Shown here piece by piece: positions 1 to 7,817 of a DNA stretch of 64,000 nt; the stretch's first letter is position 1; each line of letters opens with the position of its first letter. The DNA is from JBCCGG01 sp039029395 (lineage in GTDB: Bacteria > Pseudomonadota > Alphaproteobacteria > Kiloniellales > JAKSDN01), in assembly GCA_039029395.1 (NCBI GenBank), contig JBCCGG010000001.1, positions 124,001 through 188,000 on the forward strand, read 5' to 3'. The position numbers and the translations under genes are program-made. A model generated the notes under the pieces. The model worked only from the letters and a program-made list of their open reading frames with translations. It was not told the DNA's origin and did no database searches.

Positions 1-214
1 ATGTGGGTGACCCCCCGGAAAAGTTCTGGCAGAGGCCCCAGTCTCGGTCTCTCTCGGGAAAGGTGGCTAATCAAAAGCGTCGATTAATTGATCTAAATCG
101 CCAACCACATTCTTGCCGATTCATTGCTCTAGGACCGTCTTCAGGCTATTCTGTTCGTCCATCGCCCGGTCGCGGATCGGCGGTTTGGAAAACGGCAACG
201 GCGAGGTACGTCGA

Positions 215-1114
215 ATGTCAGGCCTGTTGGCGAGGCTTGTGATCCTGGTGGCGCTCTGGGCCATACCTGTCCTGGCAGGCGATGCCCGCGCCCAGCAGAC
301 CGCCAAGACCCCCGGCGTGGACGTCGCCTATGAAGAGGGCCTGTTGAGCCTCGAGGCCGACGGCGCGGCTTTATCCCAGGTGCTCGGCGCGATCGCCGCC
401 GAGGCGCGTTTCGATCTCTTTCTCGACGGCGACCTGAGCCGGCCGGTGAGCGAGAGCCTGAGCCAAGTGCCCCTGGACCAGGCGCTGCGCCTTTTGATCG
501 ACAGCACGACCTCGGTCTTCTTGCACGATGACGAGGGCGCCATAACCGGGGTCATCGTCGATGGCGAAGGCTCGGGCCAAAAGCGCACGATCGCCCACCG
601 CTCCAGCTCCTTCATGCTCGATCGCTTTGGGCTCGAGCTGGTGGCCGAGCAGGACGCGGAGATCCGGGCCGACTTGGCCGAGCTCGACGCCCCTGAGCGA
701 GCCGAAGCGATGGCCTGGCTGGTTGATCAAGGCGGCGAGGAGATGGTCGGCACGCTGGGCTATTTCCTGGCGCTCGACCGGGACCCCGTGGTGCGACAGG
801 AGGCGGCCAGCGCGCTTCGGCGGATCGGTGGGGAAAGCGCAACGCGCGCGCTCGAGACTGGCCTTGGCGACAAGGACAGCGACGTGCGCTTCCAGACGGT
901 GGAATCCCTCGGCGCCATGAGCAGCGAGCGTGCCACGCTCGCGCTCGGCACGGTGCTGTTCGGCGAGAGCGATCCCCAGGTGCGCGCGTCCGCGGTGGCC
1001 GCCCTCGGCCAGACGCGCACCGAGGCGGCACGCGCGTTTATCCAGGCGGCGGCGGACGACTCCGACGAACGGGTGCGCACTCTGGCCGGCGATCTCCTGG
1101 CGGCCTGGAACTGA
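215..1114 (+). CDS. Secreted HEAT-repeat protein with an STN-like N-terminal domain
   Basis: Predicted periplasmic protein of 299 residues. I chose the ATG at 215 because a GAGG ribosome site lies 8 bases upstream and the protein then opens with a clear signal peptide (about residues 1-27, ending ADARAQ); the longer reading frame from 113 has no such start. Residues about 35-100 alternate hydrophobic and polar positions like the short STN domain found at the N-terminus of secretins and TonB receptors. Residues about 165-299 hold roughly four HEAT/PBS-lyase-type repeats of about 31 residues with recurring V-R-x-x-A and A-L-x-x-L cores. HEAT arrays usually bind protein partners; the partner here is unknown. 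The stop lies 6 bases before the next gene, so the two are probably co-transcribed. Confidence 0.8.
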   Translation: MSGLLARLVILVALWAIPVLAGDARAQQTAKTPGVDVAYEEGLLSLEADGAALSQVLGAIAAEARFDLFLDGDLSRPVSESLSQVPLDQALRLLIDSTTSVFLHDDEGAITGVIVDGEGSGQKRTIAHRSSSFMLDRFGLELVAEQDAEIRADLAELDAPERAEAMAWLVDQGGEEMVGTLGYFLALDRDPVVRQEAASALRRIGGESATRALETGLGDKDSDVRFQTVESLGAMSSERATLALGTVLFGESDPQVRASAVAALGQTRTEAARAFIQAAADDSDERVRTLAGDLLAAWN

Positions 1115-1120
1115 GCGAAA

Positions 1121-1861
1121 GTGACCGATCTTCCCAAGGCGGATGTGTCGCCAGAAAAAGAGCCGGATATCTCGTTCCTCTGCGACCCGGCCTTGGAGGC
1201 GCACTTGCCGCCGCCCGAGCGCGCCGGGCGCTTCTTGCCCGAGTGGTTCCGCCGGCTCGAGCGGGAAATGGGCCTGCCGACCGCGAGCGGCTTGACGGCC
1301 ATGACCGTCAAGGGCTGCCGCCCGGTGACCGATGGATTTACACTCGGCTGGATCATTCCCTTGGCCCTCGACGTGCGCATCGTGACCGACCCGCTCGGCA
1401 ACGTGATCGAGCTAGATTGGGATAAGGACTTCGGTTTCCAGCCGGTCGAACGTCACCACCCGGCCCAGGTGGGTTATCCGAACCCGCCGTTCGACTGGCG
1501 CCAACCGCTCAAGTGGATGAACCCTTGGCGCCTGGTGGTGCCAGATGGCTACTCGATGCTCTTTACTCACCCGCTCAACCATTTCGAGCTGCCATTCCAG
1601 TGTTTTTCCGGACTGGTCGATTGCGACCGATTCCTGCCCACGGTAAACTTTCCCTTCGCTTTGACCGGTGTTTCGGCCGACATCACGGTGCCGCGCGGCA
1701 CGCCGATCATCCAGCTCATCCCGATCAAGCGGGACGGTTTGTTGAAGAGCCACATGGCGCGCGCCAGCACGGAAGAGGAGGCGGCCGAACAGGCCGCGGC
1801 GCATCATCGCAAACATAACGAAGAATCGGTCTATGCCCGCGAGTGGCGGGTGCGCAAGTAG
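1121..1861 (+). CDS. DUF6065-like protein of unknown function
   Basis: 246 residues, GTG start 6 bases after the previous stop. No signal peptide or membrane segment. The sequence has a central block with C-R-P-V-T-D-G-F followed by W-I-I-P-L, then a tryptophan- and proline-rich stretch (about residues 120-150), and ends in a lysine/histidine-rich helix. This layout resembles the DUF6065 family, whose function I do not know; the assignment is from memory of the family and is moderate. It is probably in one transcription unit with the HEAT protein before it and the acetyltransferase after it. Confidence 0.65.
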   Translation: MTDLPKADVSPEKEPDISFLCDPALEAHLPPPERAGRFLPEWFRRLEREMGLPTASGLTAMTVKGCRPVTDGFTLGWIIPLALDVRIVTDPLGNVIELDWDKDFGFQPVERHHPAQVGYPNPPFDWRQPLKWMNPWRLVVPDGYSMLFTHPLNHFELPFQCFSGLVDCDRFLPTVNFPFALTGVSADITVPRGTPIIQLIPIKRDGLLKSHMARASTEEEAAEQAAAHHRKHNEESVYAREWRVRK

Positions 1862-1877
1862 TTAAAGCGGAGGGGAT

Positions 1878-2402
1878 ATGGGGGACGATCATAACGTTTT
1901 GGGCGAGCGGGCCCGCAAGCTCGGTCTGAGCGTGCGTTCGATCGGCCCGGGCGACGATGGCTTCCTTTACAAGCTCTATTCCAGCACACGCGAGGAAGAG
2001 CTGGCACCGCTCGATTGGAGCGAGGAGCAAAAGGCCGGCTTCTTGCGCATGCAATTCGACGCGCAGCACCATTTCTACACCGAGCAGTTTACCGAAGCGC
2101 GTTTCGACATCTTGGAGCGCGGCGGCGAGCAGGTTGGGCGCTTCTACGTGGACCGGCGGGCCAAGGAGTTCCGGGTCATCGACATTGCGTTGCTGCCCGA
2201 GCACCGCGGCGGCGGCCTTGGCGGCGCGCTCATGGCCGACCTATTGGACGAAGCGGCGGCGGCCGGTAAGCCGGTCTCGATCCATGTGGAGCGCTACAAC
2301 CCGGCCATGCACCTCTACCTGCGCTTGGGGTTCGTGCCGATCGAGGACCAAGGCGTATACGAGCTGATGGAATGGCGGGCCGATCGCTCCACGGTATCCT
2401 AG
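1878..2402 (+). CDS. GNAT-family N-acetyltransferase
   Basis: 174 residues, ATG preceded by a strong GGAGGGG site. GNAT enzymes transfer the acetyl group of acetyl-CoA to an amine. Residues about 95-130 carry the acetyl-CoA pyrophosphate loop: the strand I-D-I-A-L-L-P followed by E-H-R-G-G-G-L-G-G-A-L, which fits the R/Q-x-x-G-x-G/A signature. A following helix and the stretch Y-N-P-A-M-H-L-Y-L-R-L-G-F match motif B. The substrate cannot be read from the sequence. It lies 16 bases downstream of the DUF6065-like gene and immediately before the tail-collar locus, so it may act on that locus' products, but this is inference. Confidence 0.85.
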   Translation: MGDDHNVLGERARKLGLSVRSIGPGDDGFLYKLYSSTREEELAPLDWSEEQKAGFLRMQFDAQHHFYTEQFTEARFDILERGGEQVGRFYVDRRAKEFRVIDIALLPEHRGGGLGGALMADLLDEAAAAGKPVSIHVERYNPAMHLYLRLGFVPIEDQGVYELMEWRADRSTVS

Positions 2403-3146
2403 AATGCAAACCGTCACCTACTCCAGTTAAGAGAAAATCACTATACTGAAGATTAGAACGGCTACCGTCGCAATGGGGTGTCGCAGCGATAACCTCGTAA
2501 AATCTTGTGAATTTTCTGAAACTTTGAAACTGAACATTTGTCGCACTAGCCTGAATACACCTTGTTCGTAACCCGATCATCGTGTCGGTCGTGGCCATGT
2601 TGGGGCAAGCGATGGGAACGACCTACCGAGGGCGCATCACGATTTGCGGCGGCTTTGCCCTAGTCTCCATCATTCAGTAGGGGGCGGCAGCCACCCTCAT
2701 CCCAACGAGCAACCCTATCTGGCACTCAGATTCATCATCTGTCTCGCCGGCCACTCTCCCGAGCCGTCTTAGCGACCCACGCGGTTCTCTGTGTTCAGTT
2801 TAACCTGCGTCGAAGATGATCGATTTTGTATGGAGACTCTCATCAAGTGCTTGGTGCTAAAGGCGATGGGAGTTTTTCGAGGCGCTGCGATCAACTTGAC
2901 CTGGAACTGTGATCGCTTTAGGTTGGTTCACGTACAAGTATTCAACCATAGAGCATAAGCACGCAGCGGATACCGTCGGGGGCGTGGCTGCGGAACTCCA
3001 TGTACTCACCCCTGTCGGCATGATGGTTACGAGCGAAGGCGGCAAGGTGTAAAGCCCCGGCGATCGGGATTCTGCACTTGCGGCAACATTGCCGATACGG
3101 GCTCAAGCGACGGTTGTTCGACGCCCGAGCCGGAAAGGTAAAGCCT
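2403..3146. other. Non-coding stretch with a decayed collar gene
   Basis: 744 bases without an intact gene. The first part (2403-2580) is clearly richer in A+T than its surroundings. Positions 2591-2772 hold a decayed tail-collar gene (separate entry). The part after 2773 has no convincing reading frame. At 2886-2907 it shares TGCGA, CAAC, TGACCTGGAAC with the regulatory centre at 9352-9372, and at 3064-3073 it has TCGGGATTCT, identical to the core of the reversed regulatory element described around 8.8-9.5 kb. These look like degraded or diverged pieces of the same control region, upstream of the first collar gene. Confidence 0.6.
2591..2772 (+). pseudogene. Remnant of a tail-collar (MdpB-like) gene
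   Basis: Two fragments in different frames match the family of the nine intact collar genes nearby. The frame at 2591 reads A-M-G-T-T-Y-R-G-R, the counterpart of the invariant L-G-T-T-Y-G-G-D-G block. The frame at 2695-2772 reads PHPNEQPYLALRFIICLAGH followed by S-P-E-P-S and a stop, closely matching the C-terminus of the gene at 4254-4799 (PHPNQQPFLTLSFIINVSGI...). The N-terminal part, the central variable region and the reading frame between the two pieces are lost. Confidence 0.75.
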
Positions 3147-3662
3147 ATGTCCACTAGATTCGTTGGCGAAATCGCTCTCTTCGGCGGCCCCTACGCGCCG
3201 CAAGGCTGGGCCATGTGTGATGGCCAGACCCTCGAGGTCAGCCAGTACAGAGAGCTTTTTGGCGTCATCGGCACGACCTATGGCGGCGACGGCACCTCGA
3301 CCTTCAAGCTGCCGGACCTGCGGGGCCGCACGCCGATCCGCGCCGACGCGGATGAGTCCGACTACAAGCTAGGCACCTCCGGCGGCCAAGAAAAGGTCAC
3401 GCTTAGCGTCGACCAGATGCCCAAGCACAATCATTACCTTCTGACCGCGGGGGCGACCGCGACAGAGCGCAATCCCGACGGCAAGCTTCTGGCGACGGTC
3501 AGCAGTGGAAAGTTCATCTATGGCTTGGCCGCCGACCTGCAGGCGATCTCGCCGAGCGCCATCTCGGACAGGGGCGGCAGCCAGGAGCACGAAAACATGC
3601 AGCCCTATCTGGTGGTGAACTTCATCATCGCGTTGCAAGGGCTCGTGCCGGAGCTGGATTGA
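3147..3662 (+). CDS. Phage tail-collar domain protein (MdpB-like), copy 1
   Basis: 171 residues. The ATG at 3147 starts the family-typical N-terminus (M-S-T-R-F-V-G-E-I); the upstream extension to 3078 is not family-like, and GGAAAGG lies just upstream. Collar-domain signatures in order: G-W-A-M-C-D-G-Q at about residues 20-27, G-T-T-Y-G-G-D-G at about 42-49, L-P-D-L-R-G-R at about 55-61, M-P-K-H-N-H at about 90-95, and the C-terminal N-M-Q-P-Y-L-V-V-N-F-I-I-A-L. The family (PF07484, named after microcystin-dependent protein MdpB) is related to short tail-fibre heads; in bacteria its role is unsettled. No signal peptide. First of three tandem rightward copies; the first to lack the G-T-G-x-G-L segment. 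Confidence 0.92.
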   Translation: MSTRFVGEIALFGGPYAPQGWAMCDGQTLEVSQYRELFGVIGTTYGGDGTSTFKLPDLRGRTPIRADADESDYKLGTSGGQEKVTLSVDQMPKHNHYLLTAGATATERNPDGKLLATVSSGKFIYGLAADLQAISPSAISDRGGSQEHENMQPYLVVNFIIALQGLVPELD

Positions 3663-3708
3663 CCGGCAACCCCTCGGTTAAGCGCGTTCGGCAGAATGGA
3701 GGAATCTC

Positions 3709-4242
3709 ATGTCCGACCCCTACCTAGGCGAGATCACGCTTTTTGCCGGAACCTACGCGCCGGTCGGCTGGGCGTTGTGCGATGGCGAGGAATTGCCGAT
3801 CGCGCAGAATAGATTGCTCTATTCCGTCTTGGGGGTGAGCTTCGGCGGCGACGGGGAAACGACCTTCGCGCTGCCCGATCTGCGCGGCCGTGTTCCGGTC
3901 CACGCGGGCGAAGGCACTGGCCTGTCGGATAGATCTGTCGGCGATCGGGGCGGCGTGGAAGAGGTTGCGCTCTCGATCGATCAGATGCCCGCGCACCATC
4001 ACGATTTCCAAGCTTCGCTCCAGCCGGCCACCTCGGCCAATCCGGAGGGATCTGACAATCTCCACAATCAAACGCCCGCCAAGGCCGAGCTCAACATCTA
4101 TAGCGAAGCGGCGCCGAACGTCGCCATGGCCGATAAAGCGGTGGAGTACAGAGGCGGCCCAAATGCCCACGACAACATGATGCCGTTCCAGGTGGTCACC
4201 TTCGTGATCGCACTCGACGGCATCGTTCCCGTGAAACCCTGA
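3709..4242 (+). CDS. Phage tail-collar domain protein (MdpB-like), copy 2
   Basis: 177 residues, ATG preceded by GGAGG. It has the family blocks G-W-A-L-C-D-G-E-E-L, G-V-S-F-G-G-D-G-E-T-T-F, A-L-P-D-L-R-G-R-V-P-V-H-A-G-E-G-T-G-L, the histidine motif M-P-A-H-H-H-D-F and the C-terminal D-N-M-M-P-F-Q-V-V-T-F-V-I-A-L. The central 45 residues differ strongly from its neighbours, as expected if the conserved head is a scaffold and the centre is the variable surface. No signal peptide or membrane helix. It lies 46 bases after copy 1 and 11 bases before copy 3, so the three form one unit. Confidence 0.92.
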   Translation: MSDPYLGEITLFAGTYAPVGWALCDGEELPIAQNRLLYSVLGVSFGGDGETTFALPDLRGRVPVHAGEGTGLSDRSVGDRGGVEEVALSIDQMPAHHHDFQASLQPATSANPEGSDNLHNQTPAKAELNIYSEAAPNVAMADKAVEYRGGPNAHDNMMPFQVVTFVIALDGIVPVKP

Positions 4243-4253
4243 AGGAGTTAGTC

Positions 4254-4799
4254 ATGGCCGTCACCTCGGTCCCGTTTCTCGGCCAGATCATTCCCTTTGC
4301 CGGCGACAAGGTGCCGCGTGGCTGGCTGGCCTGCGACGGCCAGGAGCTTCAGATCGCCGACCACCAACCGCTTTTTTCGCTTCTCGGCAGTCACTTTGGC
4401 GGTGACGGCGAGACCACTTTCGCACTGCCGAATCTCACCCAGCGCGCACCCATGGGCCAAGGCACGGGCGAGACCTTGACGCCACGCGAAGTCGGCCAAG
4501 TGGGCGGCGATGCCCAGGTGACCTTGAGCGAGATCCAGAACCCGATCCACAATCACACCCTGATGGCCCAGAGCGACCCGCTCACGACGACCCATGAGCT
4601 GGCCAAGAACGATTCGGTCTTGGGCGCGATTGCCGAAGGCCTCACGCCGGCCATCTATGGCGATCAAGTCGGCGGCGGATTCTCTTTGAACAACGTGATC
4701 GGCGATGCGGGGCAAAGTGCGCCACACCCCAATCAGCAGCCCTTCCTGACGCTCAGCTTTATCATCAACGTCTCTGGAATCTTCCCGGCCAGAGGCTGA
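4254..4799 (+). CDS. Phage tail-collar domain protein (MdpB-like), copy 3
   Basis: 181 residues, the longest copy of the array; AAGGAG lies just before the ATG. Family blocks: G-W-L-A-C-D-G-Q-E-L, L-G-S-H-F-G-G-D-G-E-T-T-F, A-L-P-N-L-T-Q-R-A-P-M-G-Q-G-T-G, the histidine motif N-P-I-H-N-H-T-L and a C-terminus with P-H-P-N-Q-Q-P-F-L-T-L-S-F-I-I. It departs most from the consensus (S-H-F in place of T-T-Y; N-L-T-Q-R in place of D-L-R-G-R). Its C-terminus is the closest intact match to the decayed copy at 2591-2772, so those two probably form one subgroup. Converges with the DUF6916-like gene 16 bases downstream. Confidence 0.92.
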   Translation: MAVTSVPFLGQIIPFAGDKVPRGWLACDGQELQIADHQPLFSLLGSHFGGDGETTFALPNLTQRAPMGQGTGETLTPREVGQVGGDAQVTLSEIQNPIHNHTLMAQSDPLTTTHELAKNDSVLGAIAEGLTPAIYGDQVGGGFSLNNVIGDAGQSAPHPNQQPFLTLSFIINVSGIFPARG

Positions 4800-4815
4800 G
4801 TCCCGCGGCGGCCGA

Positions 4816-5127
4816 TCAGTTGAACACGGCCTCGTAACGCTGGCCTTCCGCGTCCGGCCCGATCGGCACCAGGAAGATGTCCAGGCGGCCCATCGCCTCG
4901 TTCTCCAAAGGATAGATCGACTGATTGAGCACCGGCTCCTTGGGCCCGCGGAACAGCAGCGCGAAGGGCGGGCGGCTTTCCGGCGTGAGCTGCGGGGTTT
5001 TGAGCGGCTCGGCCTCGATCAGGCTGAGCTCGAAGGACTCGAGGCCCGGAACATCGCTTCCAAAGTCGATGCGGAAGGTCTCGTTCAAATGGGCGGCGAA
5101 GTCCTCGCGGGTCATATTGCCCAGCAT
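4816..5127 (-). CDS. DUF6916-like small protein
   Basis: 103 residues on the minus strand; a purine-rich GGAGAGGGAGA site supports the ATG at 5127 over the internal ATG at 5115. It begins M-T-R-E-D-F-A-A-H-L-N-E-T-F-R after a four-residue lead and contains a beta-rich middle ending in F-R-G-P followed by Q-S-I-Y-P-L-E-N, typical of the DUF6916 family. As far as I recall, members are found beside collar-domain genes; a biochemical role is not known to me. It is the outermost gene of the leftward arm, separated by 150 bases and a hairpin from the Tat-signal gene, so it may be transcribed with that arm or alone. Confidence 0.7.
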   Translation of the reverse strand: MLGNMTREDFAAHLNETFRIDFGSDVPGLESFELSLIEAEPLKTPQLTPESRPPFALLFRGPKEPVLNQSIYPLENEAMGRLDIFLVPIGPDAEGQRYEAVFN

Positions 5128-5174
5128 CGGCCGGTCTCCCTCTCCTTAATACCCAAAGTCACGCGCAGCAGAAC

Positions 5175-5240
5175 ATCCCGTAGGAAGCGTACGCTCGCCT
5201 GGTGGCAAGCGGCCTGCGGCAGGCTGCGATCCTACGGGAT
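5175..5240. repeat. REP-like palindromic element
   Basis: A 66-base element bounded by a perfect 11-base inverted repeat (ATCCCGTAGGA at 5175-5185, TCCTACGGGAT at 5230-5240). The inside holds a second imperfect dyad built on GCCTGGTGGCAAGC / GCCTGCGGCAGGC. It lies in the gap between the Tat-signal gene and the DUF6916-like gene. The GTAGGA arms with a GC-rich nested hairpin recall bacterial REP/BIME elements. It could equally act as a transcript processing or attenuation hairpin. I see no other copy in the window. Confidence 0.6.
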
Positions 5241-5277
5241 TCTCAAGGGCGAGTGTAGCCCTTCAATGGCACTCGCG

Positions 5278-6066
5278 TTAGGTCTCTGCAAAGTCCACCG
5301 TCATCAAGAGAGCCGGCACCCGAAGCGGTGTGGCGTCGGTACCGGCGACCATGAATCGGCGCACTGCCGTCACGCCCTCGGACGGCTCCGGCACCCGCTC
5401 GACGATTGCCTTGAGGCCGAACCAGGGGTGGCTCGACTGGCGGCCGCCTGGCCGGTCCCAAGCAATTAGGTAGGCGCCCCGGCGCAGTTTGGGTCGGCCA
5501 AAGGCCTCGCCGACGGCGAAGTTGGCCTCGGCCACCGCCGGCGTCTCTTCATCCGGCGTCTGCACCTCGAGGGACAGCTTCATACCGTGGGCCGGATCGA
5601 TCGGCAGGGTCAGGTCTCCTGAATCGCTGCCGCAATTCGGCCCGGAGCCCTCGTAACACCAAGTCTGATGGGTCAATTCATGATAGGGCTCGAAGTGGGC
5701 CATCAGGCGCATGTCTGGCAAGTCGGCGGACGGTTCGCTCATCAGGCCGTGCAGGCTGATGCGCGCGCTGCGTTCGGCGAAAGCTTGGTCGCCGCTTGCC
5801 AGGCTCGACGCGGTCACCAAGGGTGCTTCGTCGTGCTCGGCGTCCTCGGACAGGGCTTCGAGGGTTGGGCTCAGGCCGTCCAGGTGCGCCCAGGTCTCGC
5901 TGCCCGACAGGTAAGCAACCGCCAGCTTGGCGGTGTGGGCGCCGCCGCAGCCGGGCCCGGCCAGGGCCGCGCCGCTGACACCCGACAGTCCGGCGGTGAC
6001 GGCCGTCGCGGGCGCTAGCACCATCAGATCGCGGCGGCTGAGTGTAAAGCGTGGAGATTTTCTCAT
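5278..6066 (-). CDS. Tat-signal secreted protein, left-arm copy
   Basis: 262 residues. The N-terminus carries a twin-arginine signal (L-S-R-R-D-L-M-V-L-A-P-A followed by an alanine/glycine-rich hydrophobic segment to about residue 37), so the protein should be exported folded to the periplasm or beyond. The mature part is related to the protein at 12264-13043: both have K-L-x-(V/L)-A-Y near the mature start, H-F-(E/T)-P-Y-H-E in the middle and G-x-P-K-L-R-R-G-(A/V)-Y-L near the C-terminus. Cysteines cluster around W-C-Y-E-G-S-G-P-N-C, so a disulfide is plausible. I do not recognise a named family. It follows three collar genes on the minus strand, at the mirror position of its paralogue. Confidence 0.75.
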   Translation of the reverse strand: MRKSPRFTLSRRDLMVLAPATAVTAGLSGVSGAALAGPGCGGAHTAKLAVAYLSGSETWAHLDGLSPTLEALSEDAEHDEAPLVTASSLASGDQAFAERSARISLHGLMSEPSADLPDMRLMAHFEPYHELTHQTWCYEGSGPNCGSDSGDLTLPIDPAHGMKLSLEVQTPDEETPAVAEANFAVGEAFGRPKLRRGAYLIAWDRPGGRQSSHPWFGLKAIVERVPEPSEGVTAVRRFMVAGTDATPLRVPALLMTVDFAET

Positions 6067-6091
6067 CGGGAAATCCTCTCGGAAGCTGCCA

Positions 6092-6625
6092 TCAATTCGA
6101 GCTCGGGAACAAACCTTCCAGGGCGATGATGAAGTTCACCACCGCAACCGGCTGCACATTGTTGTGCCCGGCACCCGCGCCGCCGCCGGTCACAGCCACC
6201 GACGACAGGGCGCTGGTGTTGTCGGCGTCGTCGTAGAGCCCAAAGCCGCCACGCCGTCCGCTGCGCGATTGGGCGAAGGAGCGGCCGCCGGGGTGGGTTT
6301 TTCTGCCGCGCGCCGATTGGCCCTTCAGTGCGTGGCCGTGGGTTGGCAGGTTGTCCGCGGTCAGAGTTACGGTCTCCGTGCCACCCTTTTGGCCGAGCCG
6401 CCGTTGAGTCAGCCCAGACCCGGTGCCCTCGTGAATCGGCGAGCGACCCTTCAGGTCGGGCAAGCCGAAGGTGGTTTCCCCGTTGCCGCCGTAGGTCGTC
6501 CCGATGAGCGAGAAGAGCGCGCTGAACTGCGAGATGCTAAGCAGCTGGCCGTCGCAAAAGGTCCAGCCTCGCGGCGCAAAGGTGCCGCCGAACATGGCAA
6601 TTTGGCCAATGAATGGTTCTGTCAT
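6092..6625 (-). CDS. Phage tail-collar domain protein (MdpB-like), copy 4
   Basis: 177 residues on the minus strand. Family blocks: G-W-T-F-C-D-G-Q-L-L-S-I-S-Q, L-I-G-T-T-Y-G-G-N-G-E-T-T-F, L-P-D-L-K-G-R-S-P-I-H-E-G-T-G, the histidine motif L-P-T-H-G-H-A-L and the C-terminal H-N-N-V-Q-P-V-A-V-V-N-F-I-I-A-L. The centre (about residues 105-140) is unusually basic and glycine-rich (R-G-R-K, S-R-S-G-R-R-G-G), unlike the other copies. It lies 18 bases after copy 5 and 25 bases before the Tat-signal gene, so these are in one operon. Confidence 0.92.
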   Translation of the reverse strand: MTEPFIGQIAMFGGTFAPRGWTFCDGQLLSISQFSALFSLIGTTYGGNGETTFGLPDLKGRSPIHEGTGSGLTQRRLGQKGGTETVTLTADNLPTHGHALKGQSARGRKTHPGGRSFAQSRSGRRGGFGLYDDADNTSALSSVAVTGGGAGAGHNNVQPVAVVNFIIALEGLFPSSN

Positions 6626-6643
6626 GTTGTTTATCCCTCTTCT

Positions 6644-7177
6644 CTAGCTCTGGGACGGGAAATTTCCTGTCAACGCAATGATGAAGGTGACCACGGTGAA
6701 GGGCATCATGTTGTTGTGCGGGGTGCTGTTGCCACCATCGCCCACGATCGCGCTCTCGTGGAAGTCCATGTCCGGCGCATCGTTGTGGTAAGCCCGCACA
6801 GACGCCTTGGCCGGAACCCGGCCCGCCGGGTCAGAACTGGTGGCGGCATCGCCCGAGCCCCTGAGGGTGTGGCCGTGATCGGGTAGCTCATCCGCGCTCA
6901 GGACCTCCGTTTCCATGCCGCCCGACTCGCCCATGACACGATTCGTGAGGAGCGTACCATCCAGGTTCGCGCCAGTACCCTTGTGGATCGGCACTCGGCC
7001 GCGCAAGTCGGGCAATGCGAAGTTGGTCTCGCCGTTGCCGCCGTACATGGTTCCCAGCAGCGAAAACAACGCTGAAGCTTGTGAGATTGAGAGGAGTCGT
7101 CCGTCACAAAAGGCCCAGCCGACCGGCGCGAAGGTTCCACCGAACATCTGGATCTCGCCAAGATATGGTTCTGACAT
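6644..7177 (-). CDS. Phage tail-collar domain protein (MdpB-like), copy 5
   Basis: 177 residues on the minus strand, GAGG site before the ATG. Family blocks: G-W-A-F-C-D-G-R-L-L-S-I-S-Q, L-L-G-T-M-Y-G-G-N-G-E-T-N-F, A-L-P-D-L-R-G-R-V-P-I-H-K-G-T-G, the histidine motif L-P-D-H-G-H-T-L and the C-terminal H-N-N-M-M-P-F-T-V-V-T-F-I-I-A-L. The central region contains A-Y-H-N-D-A-P-D-M-D, close to the Y-S/T-D/E-x-A-P segment of copies 2 and 8, so those three may form a subgroup. Middle gene of the leftward triplet, 10 bases after copy 6. Confidence 0.92.
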   Translation of the reverse strand: MSEPYLGEIQMFGGTFAPVGWAFCDGRLLSISQASALFSLLGTMYGGNGETNFALPDLRGRVPIHKGTGANLDGTLLTNRVMGESGGMETEVLSADELPDHGHTLRGSGDAATSSDPAGRVPAKASVRAYHNDAPDMDFHESAIVGDGGNSTPHNNMMPFTVVTFIIALTGNFPSQS

Positions 7178-7187
7178 GTGTGCCTCC

Positions 7188-7712
7188 TCAGTTGCGCGAC
7201 GGGAAGATGCCGAAAATGGCGATACAGAAATTGATCACCAAATAGGGCTGCATGTTGTTGTGGGCCTGACCGCCACCGCCGCTTGCGGGGATGCTGCCTG
7301 CGTCCATGTTCACCAAATTGTTGGGGGCGCCATAGACATTGAAGCCCGGCACCACCTTGGCCGGCAGGTTTCCGGTCGCGTCGATCGAGGTTGCGTTGTC
7401 GCTCGAGACCTTGACCGCGTGGCTGTGGGCGGGAATTTCGTTGGCGCTTAGGGTGTGGGTCTCGCTGCCCGACCTCTGCCCCAGTGAGCTGGTCGGTAGT
7501 CCGGCGCCGGTGCCGGCATGGCGGGGCGCCCGCCCGCGCATGTCGGGCAAAGCATAATCGGTGCGGCCATTGCCGCCGTAGGTCGTGCCCAGGATCGCGA
7601 ACAGCGCCTGGTTCTGCGAGATCTGCAAAAGCTGGCCATTGCACTCGGCCCAGCCTCTGGGTGGAAAATTGAAGCCGAACATACGTATCTCGCCGAGGAA
7701 GGGTTCTGACAC
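7188..7712 (-). CDS. Phage tail-collar domain protein (MdpB-like), copy 6
   Basis: 174 residues on the minus strand, with AGGAGGTGA just before the ATG. Family blocks: G-W-A-E-C-N-G-Q-L-L-Q-I-S-Q, I-L-G-T-T-Y-G-G-N-G-R-T-D-Y, A-L-P-D-M-R-G-R-A-P-R-H-A-G-T-G, the histidine motif I-P-A-H-S-H-A-V and the C-terminal H-N-N-M-Q-P-Y-L-V-I-N-F-C-I-A-I. It is the first collar gene of the left arm, following the PEP-CTERM gene after a 173-base gap that holds a hairpin. That gap could mark a second promoter or a processing site. Confidence 0.92.
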   Translation of the reverse strand: MSEPFLGEIRMFGFNFPPRGWAECNGQLLQISQNQALFAILGTTYGGNGRTDYALPDMRGRAPRHAGTGAGLPTSSLGQRSGSETHTLSANEIPAHSHAVKVSSDNATSIDATGNLPAKVVPGFNVYGAPNNLVNMDAGSIPASGGGGQAHNNMQPYLVINFCIAIFGIFPSRN

Positions 7713-7817
7713 GGGTCACCTCCTAATTCCTTTGCGGCGCGTCCGTGCGCCTGGAAAATCACTGGCCAGTCGATGCGGCCCTTAAGGGCGTCGTCTTATG
7801 ATTTCCGCGGCGCCGGC

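Noticed and set aside
3079..3110. Possible sigma-54 promoter before collar copy 1
   Set aside because: GGCAACATTGC has the right bases but the GG-to-GC spacing is 9 instead of 12.
2942..3154. Minus-strand open frame of 70 codons upstream of collar copy 1
   Set aside because: No recognisable protein features and no ribosome site; it overlaps the collar gene start and control-like sequence.
5161..5245. CRISPR-like repeat
   Set aside because: There is one palindromic unit only, with no regularly spaced repeats or spacers; nothing like an array was seen anywhere in the window.
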